Assembly (NCBI RefSeq): GCF_001296025.1
Contig: NZ_LJHV01000023.1
Coordinates: 228,681 to 292,680, forward strand
Direction: 5' to 3'
Length of the DNA stretch: 64,000 bases
Origin: Porphyrobacter sp. AAP60
GTDB taxonomy: Bacteria > Pseudomonadota > Alphaproteobacteria > Sphingomonadales > Sphingomonadaceae
The position numbers were made by a program, and so were the translations under genes. Position 1 is the first letter of the stretch, and each line of letters starts with the position of its first letter. Positions 42,985 through 52,248 of this stretch are shown piece by piece. A model generated the notes under the pieces. That model worked only from the letters and a program-made list of their open reading frames with translations. It was not told the DNA's origin and searched no databases.

Positions 42985-43482
42985 TTACTTCTTGGTGCTA
43001 TCGAGATAAGCAACCAGGTTTGCACGATCCTGCGCATTCTTGATGCCCGGGAAGGCCATCTTGGTGCCGGGCATAAAGCCCTTGGGATCTTCGAGGTACT
43101 CAAACAGAACGTCGGTCGTCCAGGTGACGCCGCTGTTCTTGTTGGCATCCGAATAGGCAAAGCCCGCTACGGTGCCCGAAGCGCGGCCGACGATGTTGTA
43201 GAGCGACGGACCAACGCGGTTCACGCCTTCATCCAGCACGTGGCACGAACGGCACAGCGCGAACACCTTTTCGCCAGCGGCGACATCGGTGGTCATGCTG
43301 GCGAAGTCCATCGTCGCGCCAGCAGCAGCAGCATCGGCCGGAGCCGCTGCCGGAGTGGTTTCGGCCGGAGCCATAGCTTCGGTGGTCGTTTCAGCCGGAG
43401 CTTCGGCTTCCTTGCCACCGCAAGCAGTAAGAGTAGCAAGGCTCGCCAGCGCGGCCGCACCCATCATGAAATTACGCTTCAT
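42985..43482 (-). CDS. Membrane-anchored (lipoprotein) cytochrome c
   Basis: A 165-residue class I cytochrome c. A lipoprotein signal (LATLTAC, Cys21 lipidation site) is followed by an Ala/Pro/Thr/Glu-rich linker (about 25-58) and one haem domain with CRSCH (Cys77-His81) and the methionine ligand Met142 (GTKMAF). It resembles cytochrome c2/c550. As the reaction centre has no PufC, a c-type cytochrome must re-reduce P+; this protein is a candidate and may correspond to the cycA placed after hemA in related clusters, but here it is 17 kb away on the opposite strand. A general respiratory role is also possible. Confidence 0.88.
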   Translation of the reverse strand: MKRNFMMGAAALASLATLTACGGKEAEAPAETTTEAMAPAETTPAAAPADAAAAGATMDFASMTTDVAAGEKVFALCRSCHVLDEGVNRVGPSLYNIVGRASGTVAGFAYSDANKNSGVTWTTDVLFEYLEDPKGFMPGTKMAFPGIKNAQDRANLVAYLDSTKK

Positions 43483-43683
43483 AGTCGACTGTCCTCTGAA
43501 CAACTTGTTCCTCCCGCATCCCTTGTGGGCCATAACCGAGATTATCGGGCATGGAAAGCGGGACTTCACGCAAGGCTGCGTCCCTCTTGCGGGATGCCTC
43601 CTCTTTTCAACGCAGAAGCAGGCAAGGGTTTCCCGCGAAACAGGAAAGATTGCCTTCCGCGCCGCGCGCGCTAAACAGGCGCC

Positions 43684-44490
43684 ATGTTCAAAACACTGCC
43701 CTGGCACACCAAGATCGTCCTCGCCCTGCTGGCGTTTCTCCCGCTGTATTTTGCGGTTTCCGCGCTCGGAACCAAAATCGGGATATGGAGCTGGCAAACC
43801 GGATTGATGGCGCTGACGATGGGCGGCGGCACGATCGTGCTCGGCATTGTCGCGCTGGCTGCGGTGGTCTCGCTGATCTTCGCCGTGCGCGCCAAGCCGC
43901 GCAGCAACGGGTTGCTGGCGGTCGCGATCATCGGCCTGCTGGCACCGGCAGCGGCGTTTGTGGTGTTCCTTTCGGCGGGGTCCAAGGCGGGCGACAACCC
44001 GATCCACGATGTTGCCACCGATACCGCCGATCCGCCGATGTTCTCGGCCGAGACGATGGCTGCGCGCGAGGAAGATGGCGCCAACGCCCTCAGCGATTAC
44101 CAGACGCCACTGGGCGAGTTGCCGCTTTACGAAGGCGTCGCGCCTGAACTGGCGATCAAATCACACGCGCAGATCATCACCGATCGCTACGCCAGCCTTG
44201 CGCCCCTGCCGCTGGCCGGTGCCAACCGTGCTGACGCGGTTGCGGCGGTGGCAGCCGCCATGGGCAACATGGGCTTTACGGATATCCGCACGGATACGGA
44301 CACCGGAACGGTCGAAGGGGTTTCGCAAAGTTTCTGGTTCGGGTTCAAGGATGATGTGATCGCCCGCATCGGCGAAAACGAGATCGATTTCCGTTCGGTC
44401 AGCCGCGTCGGCCGCAGCGATCTGGGTGCCAACGCCGATCGCATTGCCGATCTGCGCGGCAGGGTCGCAGGCCAGATCGGCCAGCGCTGA
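43684..44490 (+). CDS. DUF1499 domain membrane protein
   Basis: A 268-residue protein with three N-terminal membrane helices (about 10-100) and a C-terminal DUF1499 domain (about 150-262) containing ENEIDFRSVSRVGRSDLGAN, the family's best-conserved segment. Function is unknown. It stands alone on the + strand between the cytochrome and the convergent CDP-alcohol transferase gene; the 200-nt upstream gap contains no other gene. Confidence 0.85.
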   Translation: MFKTLPWHTKIVLALLAFLPLYFAVSALGTKIGIWSWQTGLMALTMGGGTIVLGIVALAAVVSLIFAVRAKPRSNGLLAVAIIGLLAPAAAFVVFLSAGSKAGDNPIHDVATDTADPPMFSAETMAAREEDGANALSDYQTPLGELPLYEGVAPELAIKSHAQIITDRYASLAPLPLAGANRADAVAAVAAAMGNMGFTDIRTDTDTGTVEGVSQSFWFGFKDDVIARIGENEIDFRSVSRVGRSDLGANADRIADLRGRVAGQIGQR

Positions 44491-44509
44491 TCCCGCGCCA
44501 GCCGGTCGG

Positions 44510-45115
44510 TCACTCCCGAAAGGCTGCCACTGCCATTGCGCTGCGCTGGAACACGGTCAGCACGCATAGCGCGCCGTAGCCATAGGCGAGCGCGCCGAAC
44601 CACGCCGGAAACAGGCACATGGCGATGAACACGATGATCGTCTCCGCCCCCTCGGCCAGCCCGGTGGAATAGAAGAAGCTCTTGCGCCCGTGCGTGGTGG
44701 TTTGCGCGCCGCGCTTGCCCGCGATCACCGCAAAGGCGAGAAAGCTCACCCCCGTCAGCACGAAACTCGCGACCAGCACCAGCGCAGGCAGCGTGTTGGC
44801 GGCTGACAGCACGCCGAAACCCACTGGAATGCTGACATAGAAGGCGAAATCGGCAACGATATCGAAATAGCCGCCAAGGTCGGATGGCCCGCGCACCCGC
44901 GCCACCGCGCCGTCCAGCCCGTCTGCCAGCCGGTTGGCGATGATCAGCGCCAGCCCCCAGCCGATGTGACCCAAGGCAATCGCCACCGCGCCGCCAAGGC
45001 CCAGCGCAAGACCGGCGAAGGTGAGGCCGTTTGCCGTCACGCCCAGCCCGGCAAGCATCCGTCCGACCGCATTCAACGGCGGATCGATCAGCGGGCGGAG
45101 GCGGGCGTCAAGCAT
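44510..45115 (-). CDS. CDP-alcohol phosphatidyltransferase family protein
   Basis: A 201-residue integral membrane enzyme that transfers a phosphatidyl or similar group from a CDP-linked donor to an alcohol. The CAPT motif D-G-x2-A-R-x8-G-x3-D-x3-D is readable in DGLDGAVARVRGPSDLGGYF followed by DIVAD (about residues 65-90), with six predicted helices. Acceptor unknown. It starts 3 nt after the nucleoside transporter stop, so they are co-transcribed. Confidence 0.88.
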   Translation of the reverse strand: MLDARLRPLIDPPLNAVGRMLAGLGVTANGLTFAGLALGLGGAVAIALGHIGWGLALIIANRLADGLDGAVARVRGPSDLGGYFDIVADFAFYVSIPVGFGVLSAANTLPALVLVASFVLTGVSFLAFAVIAGKRGAQTTTHGRKSFFYSTGLAEGAETIIVFIAMCLFPAWFGALAYGYGALCVLTVFQRSAMAVAAFRE

Positions 45116-45118
45116 GGC

Positions 45119-46408
45119 CTAGGCGCCCCAACTCACCAGCCCGATCCACGCGCCGGTCATCGCGCTGACAAGGTTGCCCGCGATCCAGCCTTTCATCCCC
45201 AGCCCCGCCACTTCGGCGCGGCGTTCGGGGCATAGCGTGCCGATTGTCGATACCAACAGGCCGACGCTGGCAAGGTTCGCCACCCCGCACAGCGCATAGG
45301 TGACGATCAGCAAGCTGCGCGGGCCCAGCGTGCCAGCGGGCAGCGCGGCGAGTTCGAGATAGGCGACATATTCGTTCAGCACCGCCTTGGTGCCCATCAA
45401 CCCGCCTGCCGCCTGCGCCTCGCCCCACGGCACGCCCAGCAGCCACATGAACGGCGCCAGCGCCCAGCCCATCAGGCGCTTCAGCGTCAGCGCCTCGCCG
45501 TCGATCATCGGCAGCAGCGCCAGCACCATGTCCGCCAGCGCCACCAGCGCGAACACCACAATGATCACCGCGATAACGGCGAGGAACAACTGCATCCCGT
45601 CCATCGTGCCCTTGATGATCGCATCGATGCTCGATTCGTATCTGAGGCCCCCGCCGTCCTTGTGCGCCTCGGCATCAACCTCGGTGGCGGCGTCTTCGTC
45701 AGCTCCAGGCACCATCAGGCGCGCAATCAGCAACGCGGCGGGTAGCGAAATCAGCGAGGCGGAGATCATGTGGCCGACCGCATCGGGCACGACCTCGCGC
45801 AAAGTGGTGGCATACAGAATCAGGATCGCGCCGCTGATGGTCGCCATCGTCAGGGTCATCACCTGAAACAGCTCGCTGCGGCTCATCTTGCCGAAATAGG
45901 CGCGGGTCACCAGCGGGGCTTCGACCACGCCGAGAAAAATGCTCGCACCCCCTGAAAGCCCCACGACGCCCGACACCCCGAGGGTTCGGCGCAGCAGGAA
46001 GCTGAGGCCATTGACGATCCAGCGCAGCACGCCCCAATGCCAAAGCAGCGCCGCGAGCGCGGAAAAGACGATCACCAGCGGCAGGATCTGGAACGCGATC
46101 ACCAGCGGCGGCTGCGCGCCATCCTTCAACGCGAAGGGCAGTTCCGCTCCGCCAAGATAGCCGAACATGTAGGATGACCCGCGCAGCGTCGCCTGCTCGA
46201 CCGCGCTGACGGCGCTGTTCGCCAGCCCCACCGCCGCCCACACCAGCGGCACGCGCACGATCAGCACGGCCAGCAGCCCCTGCAACGCCAGCGCGCCGAG
46301 GATCCAGCGCCAGCCGGGATGCCCCTTTCGGTTCTCGCTGATCGCCCATGCAAGCCCGATCAGCACTGCAAGGCCGATCACGCCCCGCAGTTGGTCAAAC
46401 AGTTCCAA
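45119..46408 (-). CDS. Concentrative nucleoside transporter (CNT/NupC family)
   Basis: A 429-residue inner-membrane cation-coupled nucleoside symporter. Family motifs include GVSGVVGLSGGASIFLGVVEAPLVTR, GTKAVLNEYVAYLEL and the C-terminal TYALCGVANLASVG. Three small N-terminal helices precede the transport core as in other CNTs. It lies between a DoxX gene and the CDP-alcohol transferase gene on the same strand. Confidence 0.92.
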   Translation of the reverse strand: MELFDQLRGVIGLAVLIGLAWAISENRKGHPGWRWILGALALQGLLAVLIVRVPLVWAAVGLANSAVSAVEQATLRGSSYMFGYLGGAELPFALKDGAQPPLVIAFQILPLVIVFSALAALLWHWGVLRWIVNGLSFLLRRTLGVSGVVGLSGGASIFLGVVEAPLVTRAYFGKMSRSELFQVMTLTMATISGAILILYATTLREVVPDAVGHMISASLISLPAALLIARLMVPGADEDAATEVDAEAHKDGGGLRYESSIDAIIKGTMDGMQLFLAVIAVIIVVFALVALADMVLALLPMIDGEALTLKRLMGWALAPFMWLLGVPWGEAQAAGGLMGTKAVLNEYVAYLELAALPAGTLGPRSLLIVTYALCGVANLASVGLLVSTIGTLCPERRAEVAGLGMKGWIAGNLVSAMTGAWIGLVSWGA

Positions 46409-46433
46409 ACCTTGCCCCTCTTTTCGGCTGCGA

Positions 46434-46856
46434 TCAGCGCTTCTTGCCGATCACGCGGTCAAGCGCCAGCGTGTCCTGTCCGCGAAAGGCAATCAGCGCC
46501 AGTGCCGCGCCCGCGACGGTGAGCGAGGGGAAGAACAGCAGGTTCGCGTCCGTGTGCAGGTACATGCCAAACGGATCGAGGAAATGCCGCCAGATCGGAA
46601 ACGCCCCGCACACAAGGATCAGCGCAGAAAGCGGCAGGGTGATCTTGCGAAACAGCCCCAACACCACCAGCGCGCCCAGCATCACTTCGAAACCCGCAAA
46701 GGCCAGTTGCAAGGTGCCATCATTGCCCACGCCGCCGTAATATTTGTTGGCAAGATTCGGGCCCATGCCGTCTTTCAGCAGCCGCACCCCGCCCCACAGC
46801 ACCAGCAGCATTCCGGTGCCGATCCGCATGATCAGCAAGGCGATTTTGGCAAGCAT
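46434..46856 (-). CDS. DoxX family membrane protein
   Basis: A 140-residue, four-helix protein of the DoxX-like family (RIGTGMLLVLWGGVRLLKDG; AGFEVMLGALVVLGLFRK). DoxX members are linked to thiol or quinone redox chemistry in some bacteria. It follows the disulfide oxidoreductase gene by 15 nt and probably shares its transcript, which fits a membrane redox role. Confidence 0.8.
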   Translation of the reverse strand: MLAKIALLIMRIGTGMLLVLWGGVRLLKDGMGPNLANKYYGGVGNDGTLQLAFAGFEVMLGALVVLGLFRKITLPLSALILVCGAFPIWRHFLDPFGMYLHTDANLLFFPSLTVAGAALALIAFRGQDTLALDRVIGKKR

Positions 46857-46871
46857 CGCGTGTTCTCCCGA

Positions 46872-49010
46872 TTAACCCCGGCGCCACGCATGGTAGCGTT
46901 CGACCCATTTGAGCAGGCCTTCCGGCTTGTTCGCGCGCTTCCAGTTGCCGGCGGCAAACTTGTTGGCTTCGGCCATGGTCGGATAGGAATGGATCGTGCC
47001 GAGGATCTTGTTGAGCCCGATCCCGTGCTTCATCGCCAGCACATATTCGGCCAGCAATTCGCCCGCATGGCTGCCCACGATCGTTGCGCCCAGCACCTTG
47101 TCCTTGCCCGGCGCGGTCAGCACTTTCACGAAGCCGCGCGTCTCGCTTTCGGCAATGGCGCGGTCGAGATCGTCGAGTTCGTAGCGGGTCACCTCCACGT
47201 CGATGCCCTGCTCTTCCGCCTCGCGTTCGTTGATGCCGACGCGCGCGATTTCAGGATCGAGGAAGGTGACAGCCGGGATCACCCGGTAATCGGCCTTGAA
47301 CTTGCGGAAGGTGCCGAACAGCGCGTTCACGCTGGCGTACCATGCCTGATGGCTGGCGGTGTGGGTGAACTGGTAGGGGCCAGCCACGTCTCCGGCAGCA
47401 AAGATATTGGGGAATTTGGTGGCGAGGAATTCATCGGTGGTGACGGTGCGGGCGGTGTCCACGCCAATCGCTTCCAGCCCGAACCCGGTCAGCCGCGCCT
47501 TGCGCCCGATAGCGACGATCAGCGCATCGAACGGCACCGGCACCTCGGCCCCGCCATGTTCGGCGATCAGCGTGCGGCCTTCGATCCGCACCGCCTTGTG
47601 GCCGGTGAGCAGGCGAACTCCCGCTTCTTCCAGCGAGGCGCGGGCGAGATCGGAGACATCATCATCCTCGCGCCCCAGCACCCGGTCGGCTGCTTCGATC
47701 TGCGTGACCTGGGAACCCAGCCGCGCAAAGGCCTGGCTCAGCTCGCAGCCGATCGGCCCGCCGCCAAGCACCGCGATCCGCTGCGGCGCTTCATCCATCG
47801 CGGCAAAGGCGTTCCACAGGGTTTCGCTGGTCAGATAGCCGCTGTCTGCGATGCCGGGAATGTCCGGCACCACCGGCGCAGCGCCGCTGGCAATGATGAT
47901 GCTGCGGGTTGTCAGCCGCTGCGTACCGCCGTCATTCAGGGCAATCTCGACCGTCCACGGATCGATGATCGTGGCATAGCCTTTGACCACATCGACGCCG
48001 AGATCGGTGTAGCGTTCAACGCTGTCGTGCGGCTCGATGGTCTTGATGGTATCCAGCACGCGGGCCATCACCGCCTTGAATGGCACTTTGGGCGTGGTCG
48101 CTTCCAGCCCGTATTTGTCGGCTCCGCGCATCATCGCAGCAACCTTGGCGCTTTTTATGATCGCCTTGGACGGCACGCAGCCGGTATTGAGGCAATCGCC
48201 GCCCATTTCGTTGGCTTCGACCAGCGTCACGCTCGCCTTCACCTGCGCGGCGATATAGGCCGAGACGAGCCCCGCTGATCCGGCGCCGATCACCACCAGA
48301 TTGCGGTCGAATGTCTTGGGCTTGGTGAACCCGGCATAGACCTTGCGGCGCTTGATAATGCCGATGATCCCCTTGGCGATCCACGGCACAATCCCCAGCA
48401 GCACAAACGATCCGATCACAGCAGGCGAGGCAATGCCCGAAAGGCTGTCGATCTGCGCCAGCTGCGTGCCCGCATTCACATAGACAATCGTGCCCAGCAG
48501 CATCCCCAGCTGGCTGACCCATGCGTAAGTCCAGGTGCGGATGCGGGTCAGGCCCATCACCAGATTGACGACGAAGAACGGGAAGACCGGGATCATCCGC
48601 AAGGAAAACAGGTAGAACGGCCCGTCACGCTCCAGCCCGGTATTGATCGCCTTCAACCGCTCGCCAAAGCGCGCCTCGATCGTGTCGCGCAGCAGATAGC
48701 GCGATGACAGGAACGCCAGCGTCGCCCCGATGGTCGAAGCGAAGGAGACGATGATCGTGCCTTGCACCACCCCGAACAATGCGCCCGCCGCCAGCGTCAG
48801 AACCGCCGCGCCGGGGACAGATGCTGCCGTCACCACCACATAGGCGATGAAGAACCCGGCGATCACCGCCAGCGCGTTGCGTTGCTGGAATGCAGCCAGA
48901 TCAGCCGCCAGCGCCTTGATCCCCGGCAGGGTAAGATACTGGCCGAGATCAAAAATGAAATAGCCAGCCACAAGCGCCGCCAAAACGGCAAGGATCACGA
49001 TTTTCTTCAA
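46872..49010 (-). CDS. VTT/TVP38-domain + mercuric-reductase-like disulfide oxidoreductase fusion
   Basis: A 712-residue fusion. Residues about 1-225 are a membrane VTT (TVP38/TMEM64, DedA-like) module with re-entrant-type motif FSLRMIPVFPFFVVNLVMGL; residues about 233-705 are a class I pyridine nucleotide-disulfide oxidoreductase with FAD motif VVIGAGSAGLVSA, redox-active GGDCLNTGCVPSK (Cys273, Cys278), an NAD(P)H site and the C-terminal HSYPTMAE. It resembles mercuric reductase/dihydrolipoyl dehydrogenase but lacks an N-terminal metal-binding domain and a C-terminal Cys pair, so mercury reduction is unlikely. A membrane-tethered flavin disulfide reductase with unknown partner. Confidence 0.88.
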   Translation of the reverse strand: MKKIVILAVLAALVAGYFIFDLGQYLTLPGIKALAADLAAFQQRNALAVIAGFFIAYVVVTAASVPGAAVLTLAAGALFGVVQGTIIVSFASTIGATLAFLSSRYLLRDTIEARFGERLKAINTGLERDGPFYLFSLRMIPVFPFFVVNLVMGLTRIRTWTYAWVSQLGMLLGTIVYVNAGTQLAQIDSLSGIASPAVIGSFVLLGIVPWIAKGIIGIIKRRKVYAGFTKPKTFDRNLVVIGAGSAGLVSAYIAAQVKASVTLVEANEMGGDCLNTGCVPSKAIIKSAKVAAMMRGADKYGLEATTPKVPFKAVMARVLDTIKTIEPHDSVERYTDLGVDVVKGYATIIDPWTVEIALNDGGTQRLTTRSIIIASGAAPVVPDIPGIADSGYLTSETLWNAFAAMDEAPQRIAVLGGGPIGCELSQAFARLGSQVTQIEAADRVLGREDDDVSDLARASLEEAGVRLLTGHKAVRIEGRTLIAEHGGAEVPVPFDALIVAIGRKARLTGFGLEAIGVDTARTVTTDEFLATKFPNIFAAGDVAGPYQFTHTASHQAWYASVNALFGTFRKFKADYRVIPAVTFLDPEIARVGINEREAEEQGIDVEVTRYELDDLDRAIAESETRGFVKVLTAPGKDKVLGATIVGSHAGELLAEYVLAMKHGIGLNKILGTIHSYPTMAEANKFAAGNWKRANKPEGLLKWVERYHAWRRG

Positions 49011-49052
49011 GACAAACTCCTGCCCGCCAGTTCGGGTGGCGGGCTCACAAGG

Positions 49053-50150
49053 TTACGCAGACTTGGCCAGCGCGGCATATTTCGCGATCCAGCGCTTATC
49101 GATCCAGTGTTTCAGCCGCAGCACGAAAGCCCCTTCGGCAGCAAGCGGCCCATAGCTGGCAATCGCCGATCCGTCGCCCGTGTTCATCAGATAAAGGCTG
49201 TTCCAGCGCGGCTGATAGGCGGCGCGCGGCCGTTCGCCCGCCAGCGCGCTGCGCAGATTGGCGGCCAGCACCGGCCCTGCAAACACCGCATGAACGCCCG
49301 AATGCGGCAATGGGCGGTCGATGCGAGCGGCGACATCGCCTGCGGCGAAGATATGCGGGTGCGAAGGGGACTGCTGCCGCGCGCTGACGCTGATGAAGCC
49401 ATCTGCATCCACCGCAAGCCCGCTTGCCCGTGCCCACGGCGGTGCGGCGCTGCCCAGCGCGGCGATGATGGCATCTGCCGGTTCAAGCGAGACTTCGCCC
49501 GCCATGATCTTGCCGCCCGCAATCTGCGCATCGGCATGATGAACCGCGATTCCCTGCCGTGCCAAAGCCCGGGCCACGCGGCGCTGAACCGCAGGCGCAA
49601 AGCCGGGAAGCAGGCCGCCCTCCCCCGCCGTCAGCACGACCCGCGAAGGCGCATCGGCGCGGTTTGCCAGTGCAAAGGCCAGCTCAACCCCGCCCGCGCC
49701 CCCGCCTGCCACCACCACGCGAGCAAGCGCGGGGAGCGCCGCCAGCCGGTCAACAAACGCGCCAATCGGGCGCACATCGATCAGGCGCGGATCATCGCCC
49801 AGCAGCGCTGCGCCGCGCCCTTCGCCGCCGGTATCGATGGAGGCGATATCGAAGGCGATCCGTTCGCCCTGCGCTGTCGTCACCACCAGCGTATCGGGAT
49901 CGATCGCGGCGCATTTGTCCAGCACCAGTTGCGTCCCGGCGCGCTGCGCCAGCGCCGCCAGATCGACCACCCCGTCATCGCGCGCGTGCTGCCCCGCGAT
50001 CCAGCCGGGCACCATGCCGGAATAGCGCAAGCGTGGCTCTGGTGTCAGCAACACCGCCCGCGTGCCTGAAGGCAGGCCGTTCGTGATCCAGTCCGCCAGC
50101 ACCGCCACATGGGCATGCCCGCCACCGATCAGCAGTATAGTGGCCGTCAT
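49053..50150 (-). CDS. FAD-dependent NDH-2/SelD-N-like oxidoreductase
   Basis: A 365-residue two-dinucleotide-fold flavoprotein. It starts with ATILLIGGGHAHVAVL, typical of the flavoprotein domain often fused to selenide, water dikinase (SelD), and has VVAGGGAGGVELAFAL for NAD(P)H and HPHIFAAGDVAAR for FAD. The SelD domain itself is absent. Probably transfers electrons from NAD(P)H to a quinone or other acceptor. It lies 42 nt upstream of the VTT fusion gene on the same strand. Confidence 0.8.
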   Translation of the reverse strand: MTATILLIGGGHAHVAVLADWITNGLPSGTRAVLLTPEPRLRYSGMVPGWIAGQHARDDGVVDLAALAQRAGTQLVLDKCAAIDPDTLVVTTAQGERIAFDIASIDTGGEGRGAALLGDDPRLIDVRPIGAFVDRLAALPALARVVVAGGGAGGVELAFALANRADAPSRVVLTAGEGGLLPGFAPAVQRRVARALARQGIAVHHADAQIAGGKIMAGEVSLEPADAIIAALGSAAPPWARASGLAVDADGFISVSARQQSPSHPHIFAAGDVAARIDRPLPHSGVHAVFAGPVLAANLRSALAGERPRAAYQPRWNSLYLMNTGDGSAIASYGPLAAEGAFVLRLKHWIDKRWIAKYAALAKSA

Positions 50151-50500
50151 CCGGCATCCCTTCGCGATTTATCGGGCATAAGGCTCGCCTCATCGCCCGC
50201 GGTTCAGCTAAGCGCAAGATTTGGACGCTATCGGGCGGCCCAGATGACAATGCATCGCAATATATGAGTTAAAGGCTTCATAGCTTCAGGCATTTGCATA
50301 TATTTACTGCTGGCAGGAACCACAGGCGGGCTGGGTGATTTCTTTTGCGAGGCAGAACGGCATTGCGTCACATGCACCACGCTGCCCCAGCTGCGATGGA
50401 TTGTTGCACGAAGCGAAAAGAGCACCCGGCACGAATCACGAAGGTGGTCGCGCTGAGCGGGTGAGAGGCGTAAACACGGGTTTCGAAACGAAAGGCTGCC
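50151..50500. other. 350-nt intergenic region before the pseudo-ABC operon
   Basis: Contains the divergent promoters of the flavoprotein (-) and the pseudo-ABC (+) genes. An A+T-rich patch carries an 8-bp inverted repeat AATATATG (50259-50266) and CATATATT (50297-50304), 30 bp apart. No ORF or convincing -35/-10 pair was recognised. Confidence 0.4.
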
Positions 50501-52246
50501 ATGGCAGGTGAAGGCCAAAATTACGGCTCGAAGATATCGCTGGCGAAGTTCTTCAGGATATTCTTCGATATCCTGAAGCCCGAAGCGAATTTTTATTGGC
50601 TGGCAGCGGTTTATGGCGTGGGCATCAGCTTGCTTTCGCTGGCGACGCCGATTTCCGTGCAGATGCTGATCAACACCATCGCCAACACCGCGCTCACCGC
50701 GCCGTTGGTGGTGCTTTCGCTGACTCTGTTCACCCTGCTGACCATTTCCAGCCTGCTTTATGCCCTGCGCGTGCATCTGATGGAGCTGTTTGCCCGGCGG
50801 TTCTACGCCCGCATGGTGGCTGAAATTTCGCTGATCTCGGTCTATGCCCAGAACCCGTTTTTCGGCGATGTGAACAAAAGCCCGTTGTTCAACCGCTATT
50901 TCGATGTCGTCTATGTCCAGACCGCCATCCCGATCCTGTTCATCGGCGGGTTCACCACGCTGCTGCAAATCGCGGTCGGGTTTGTGCTGGTGTCGCTGTA
51001 CCACCCCTATTTCCTCGCCTTCACGCTGGTGATGATCGCGCTGATCTGGGTGATCTGGCTGGTTTGGGGCGGAAGGGCGCTGCGCACCGGGATCGATCTG
51101 TCCCATGCCAAGCACCAGACCGCCGCCTGGCTGGAACTGATCGGCGGATCCAACGGCTTCTTCAAATCGCAGCGCCGTATCGATTACGCGCTCGACAAGA
51201 CCGATGAATTCACGCGCGATTACATTGGTGAACGCAAGCGCCACTTCCGTCATCTGTTTTCCCAGACCATCGCTTTCCTGCTGATGTATGCCGCCGCCAG
51301 CGCGGTTTTGCTGGGTCTGGGCGGTTGGCTGGTGATCCAGAACCAGTTGACGCTCGGCCAGCTGGTCGCGGCCGAATTGGTGCTTTCTGCCGCGTTCTTC
51401 GGTGTCGCGCAGCTCGGCAGCTATCTGGGCTATTTCTACGATCTGTTCGCCGCGGTCGAAGAAATCTCGCATTTCTACAATGTCGAACAGGAACAGCCCA
51501 AGGGCGCTGACCCGTTCGAGGGGCCGGATCATACCATCGCAATGAAGGGCGTGCGCGGTCATGCCCGGCATGAAGAGGCGCTGTTCGATCTGGAAATCCC
51601 GACAGGGGCGATCATCATGGCCGATGCGAGCCATCACGGGGTGCAGCGCCTGTTCACCGATCTGCTCAAGATGCACATGCTGCCAGAGGGCGGGTATGCC
51701 ACGCTGGGCGGGATCGACGTGAAGGATATCGAAGCCCACCACCTGCGCAAGAATGTCCACGTGCTTGACCGGCCGACATTCGTGGAAATGACGATCCGCG
51801 AATATCTCGCGCTGTCGTGCAGGGACACAGCTCCCCGGCGGATGATCGGTGCGCTGGAGACGGTCGGCCTGGCCGAAACCATCGCCACCTTTGACAAGGG
51901 GCTGGACACGCCGATTGCTTCGACCGGCTTTCCGCTGTCTTCGGTGGAATTGCAGCAATTGAAGCTGGCGAACGCACTTTTGGAAAAGCCGCGCATTCTG
52001 GTGCTGAGCCGTTTGTTCGATCTGCTCGATCCCGAACCCCTGCAGCGCGCCATCAGCGAATTGCGCAACCAGGCCTATTCGACGGTAATCTATTTCTCCA
52101 ACCGCCGCATCGATCTGGGGTTTGACCGGTTCCTGTTCCTCGAAGCGCGGCAGCAGACCTATTACGATACCTTCGATGAATTCTCGGCCGTGGTGAAGCT
52201 GAGCAGGCAGCATGATGATGCCCCTGCCCGCGAAGGGGAGGCGTGA
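50501..52246 (+). CDS. Degenerate ABC exporter (pseudo-ATPase) of a tripartite system
   Basis: A 581-residue protein with the type I exporter fold: six membrane helices (about residues 30-315) and an NBD-like domain (about 345-560) that aligns along its whole length with ABC exporters. Every catalytic element is lost: at Walker A the lysine position is Val381 (MADASHHGVQR), the Q-loop residue is Asp423 (NVHVLDRP), the signature LSGGQ reads LSSVE (479-483), Walker B's Asp-Glu is Ser503-Arg504 (ILVLSRLFDLLD), and the switch His is Asn534 (VIYFSNRR). The TIREY and GLDTPI landmarks remain, so the fold is kept but ATP hydrolysis is not expected. It precedes HlyD and TolC genes in an operon. Confidence 0.88.
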   Translation: MAGEGQNYGSKISLAKFFRIFFDILKPEANFYWLAAVYGVGISLLSLATPISVQMLINTIANTALTAPLVVLSLTLFTLLTISSLLYALRVHLMELFARRFYARMVAEISLISVYAQNPFFGDVNKSPLFNRYFDVVYVQTAIPILFIGGFTTLLQIAVGFVLVSLYHPYFLAFTLVMIALIWVIWLVWGGRALRTGIDLSHAKHQTAAWLELIGGSNGFFKSQRRIDYALDKTDEFTRDYIGERKRHFRHLFSQTIAFLLMYAAASAVLLGLGGWLVIQNQLTLGQLVAAELVLSAAFFGVAQLGSYLGYFYDLFAAVEEISHFYNVEQEQPKGADPFEGPDHTIAMKGVRGHARHEEALFDLEIPTGAIIMADASHHGVQRLFTDLLKMHMLPEGGYATLGGIDVKDIEAHHLRKNVHVLDRPTFVEMTIREYLALSCRDTAPRRMIGALETVGLAETIATFDKGLDTPIASTGFPLSSVELQQLKLANALLEKPRILVLSRLFDLLDPEPLQRAISELRNQAYSTVIYFSNRRIDLGFDRFLFLEARQQTYYDTFDEFSAVVKLSRQHDDAPAREGEA

Positions 52247-52248
52247 CG

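Noticed and set aside
46554..48278. 574-codon + strand open frame opposite DoxX and the VTT/oxidoreductase fusion
   Set aside because: No recognisable domain, runs across two genuine - strand genes; a codon-usage shadow. The same applies to long frames at 55174-56868 (+), 14233-15741 (-) and 15745-16890 (-).
46872..49010. Mercuric reductase
   Set aside because: The redox disulfide is present, but the C-terminal vicinal cysteines that bind Hg(II) are absent and there are no mer genes nearby.
50501..52246. Sequencing or frameshift error explaining the lost ATPase motifs
   Set aside because: The frame is continuous, flanking NBD landmarks align in register, and each motif is replaced by point differences rather than a shifted stretch.
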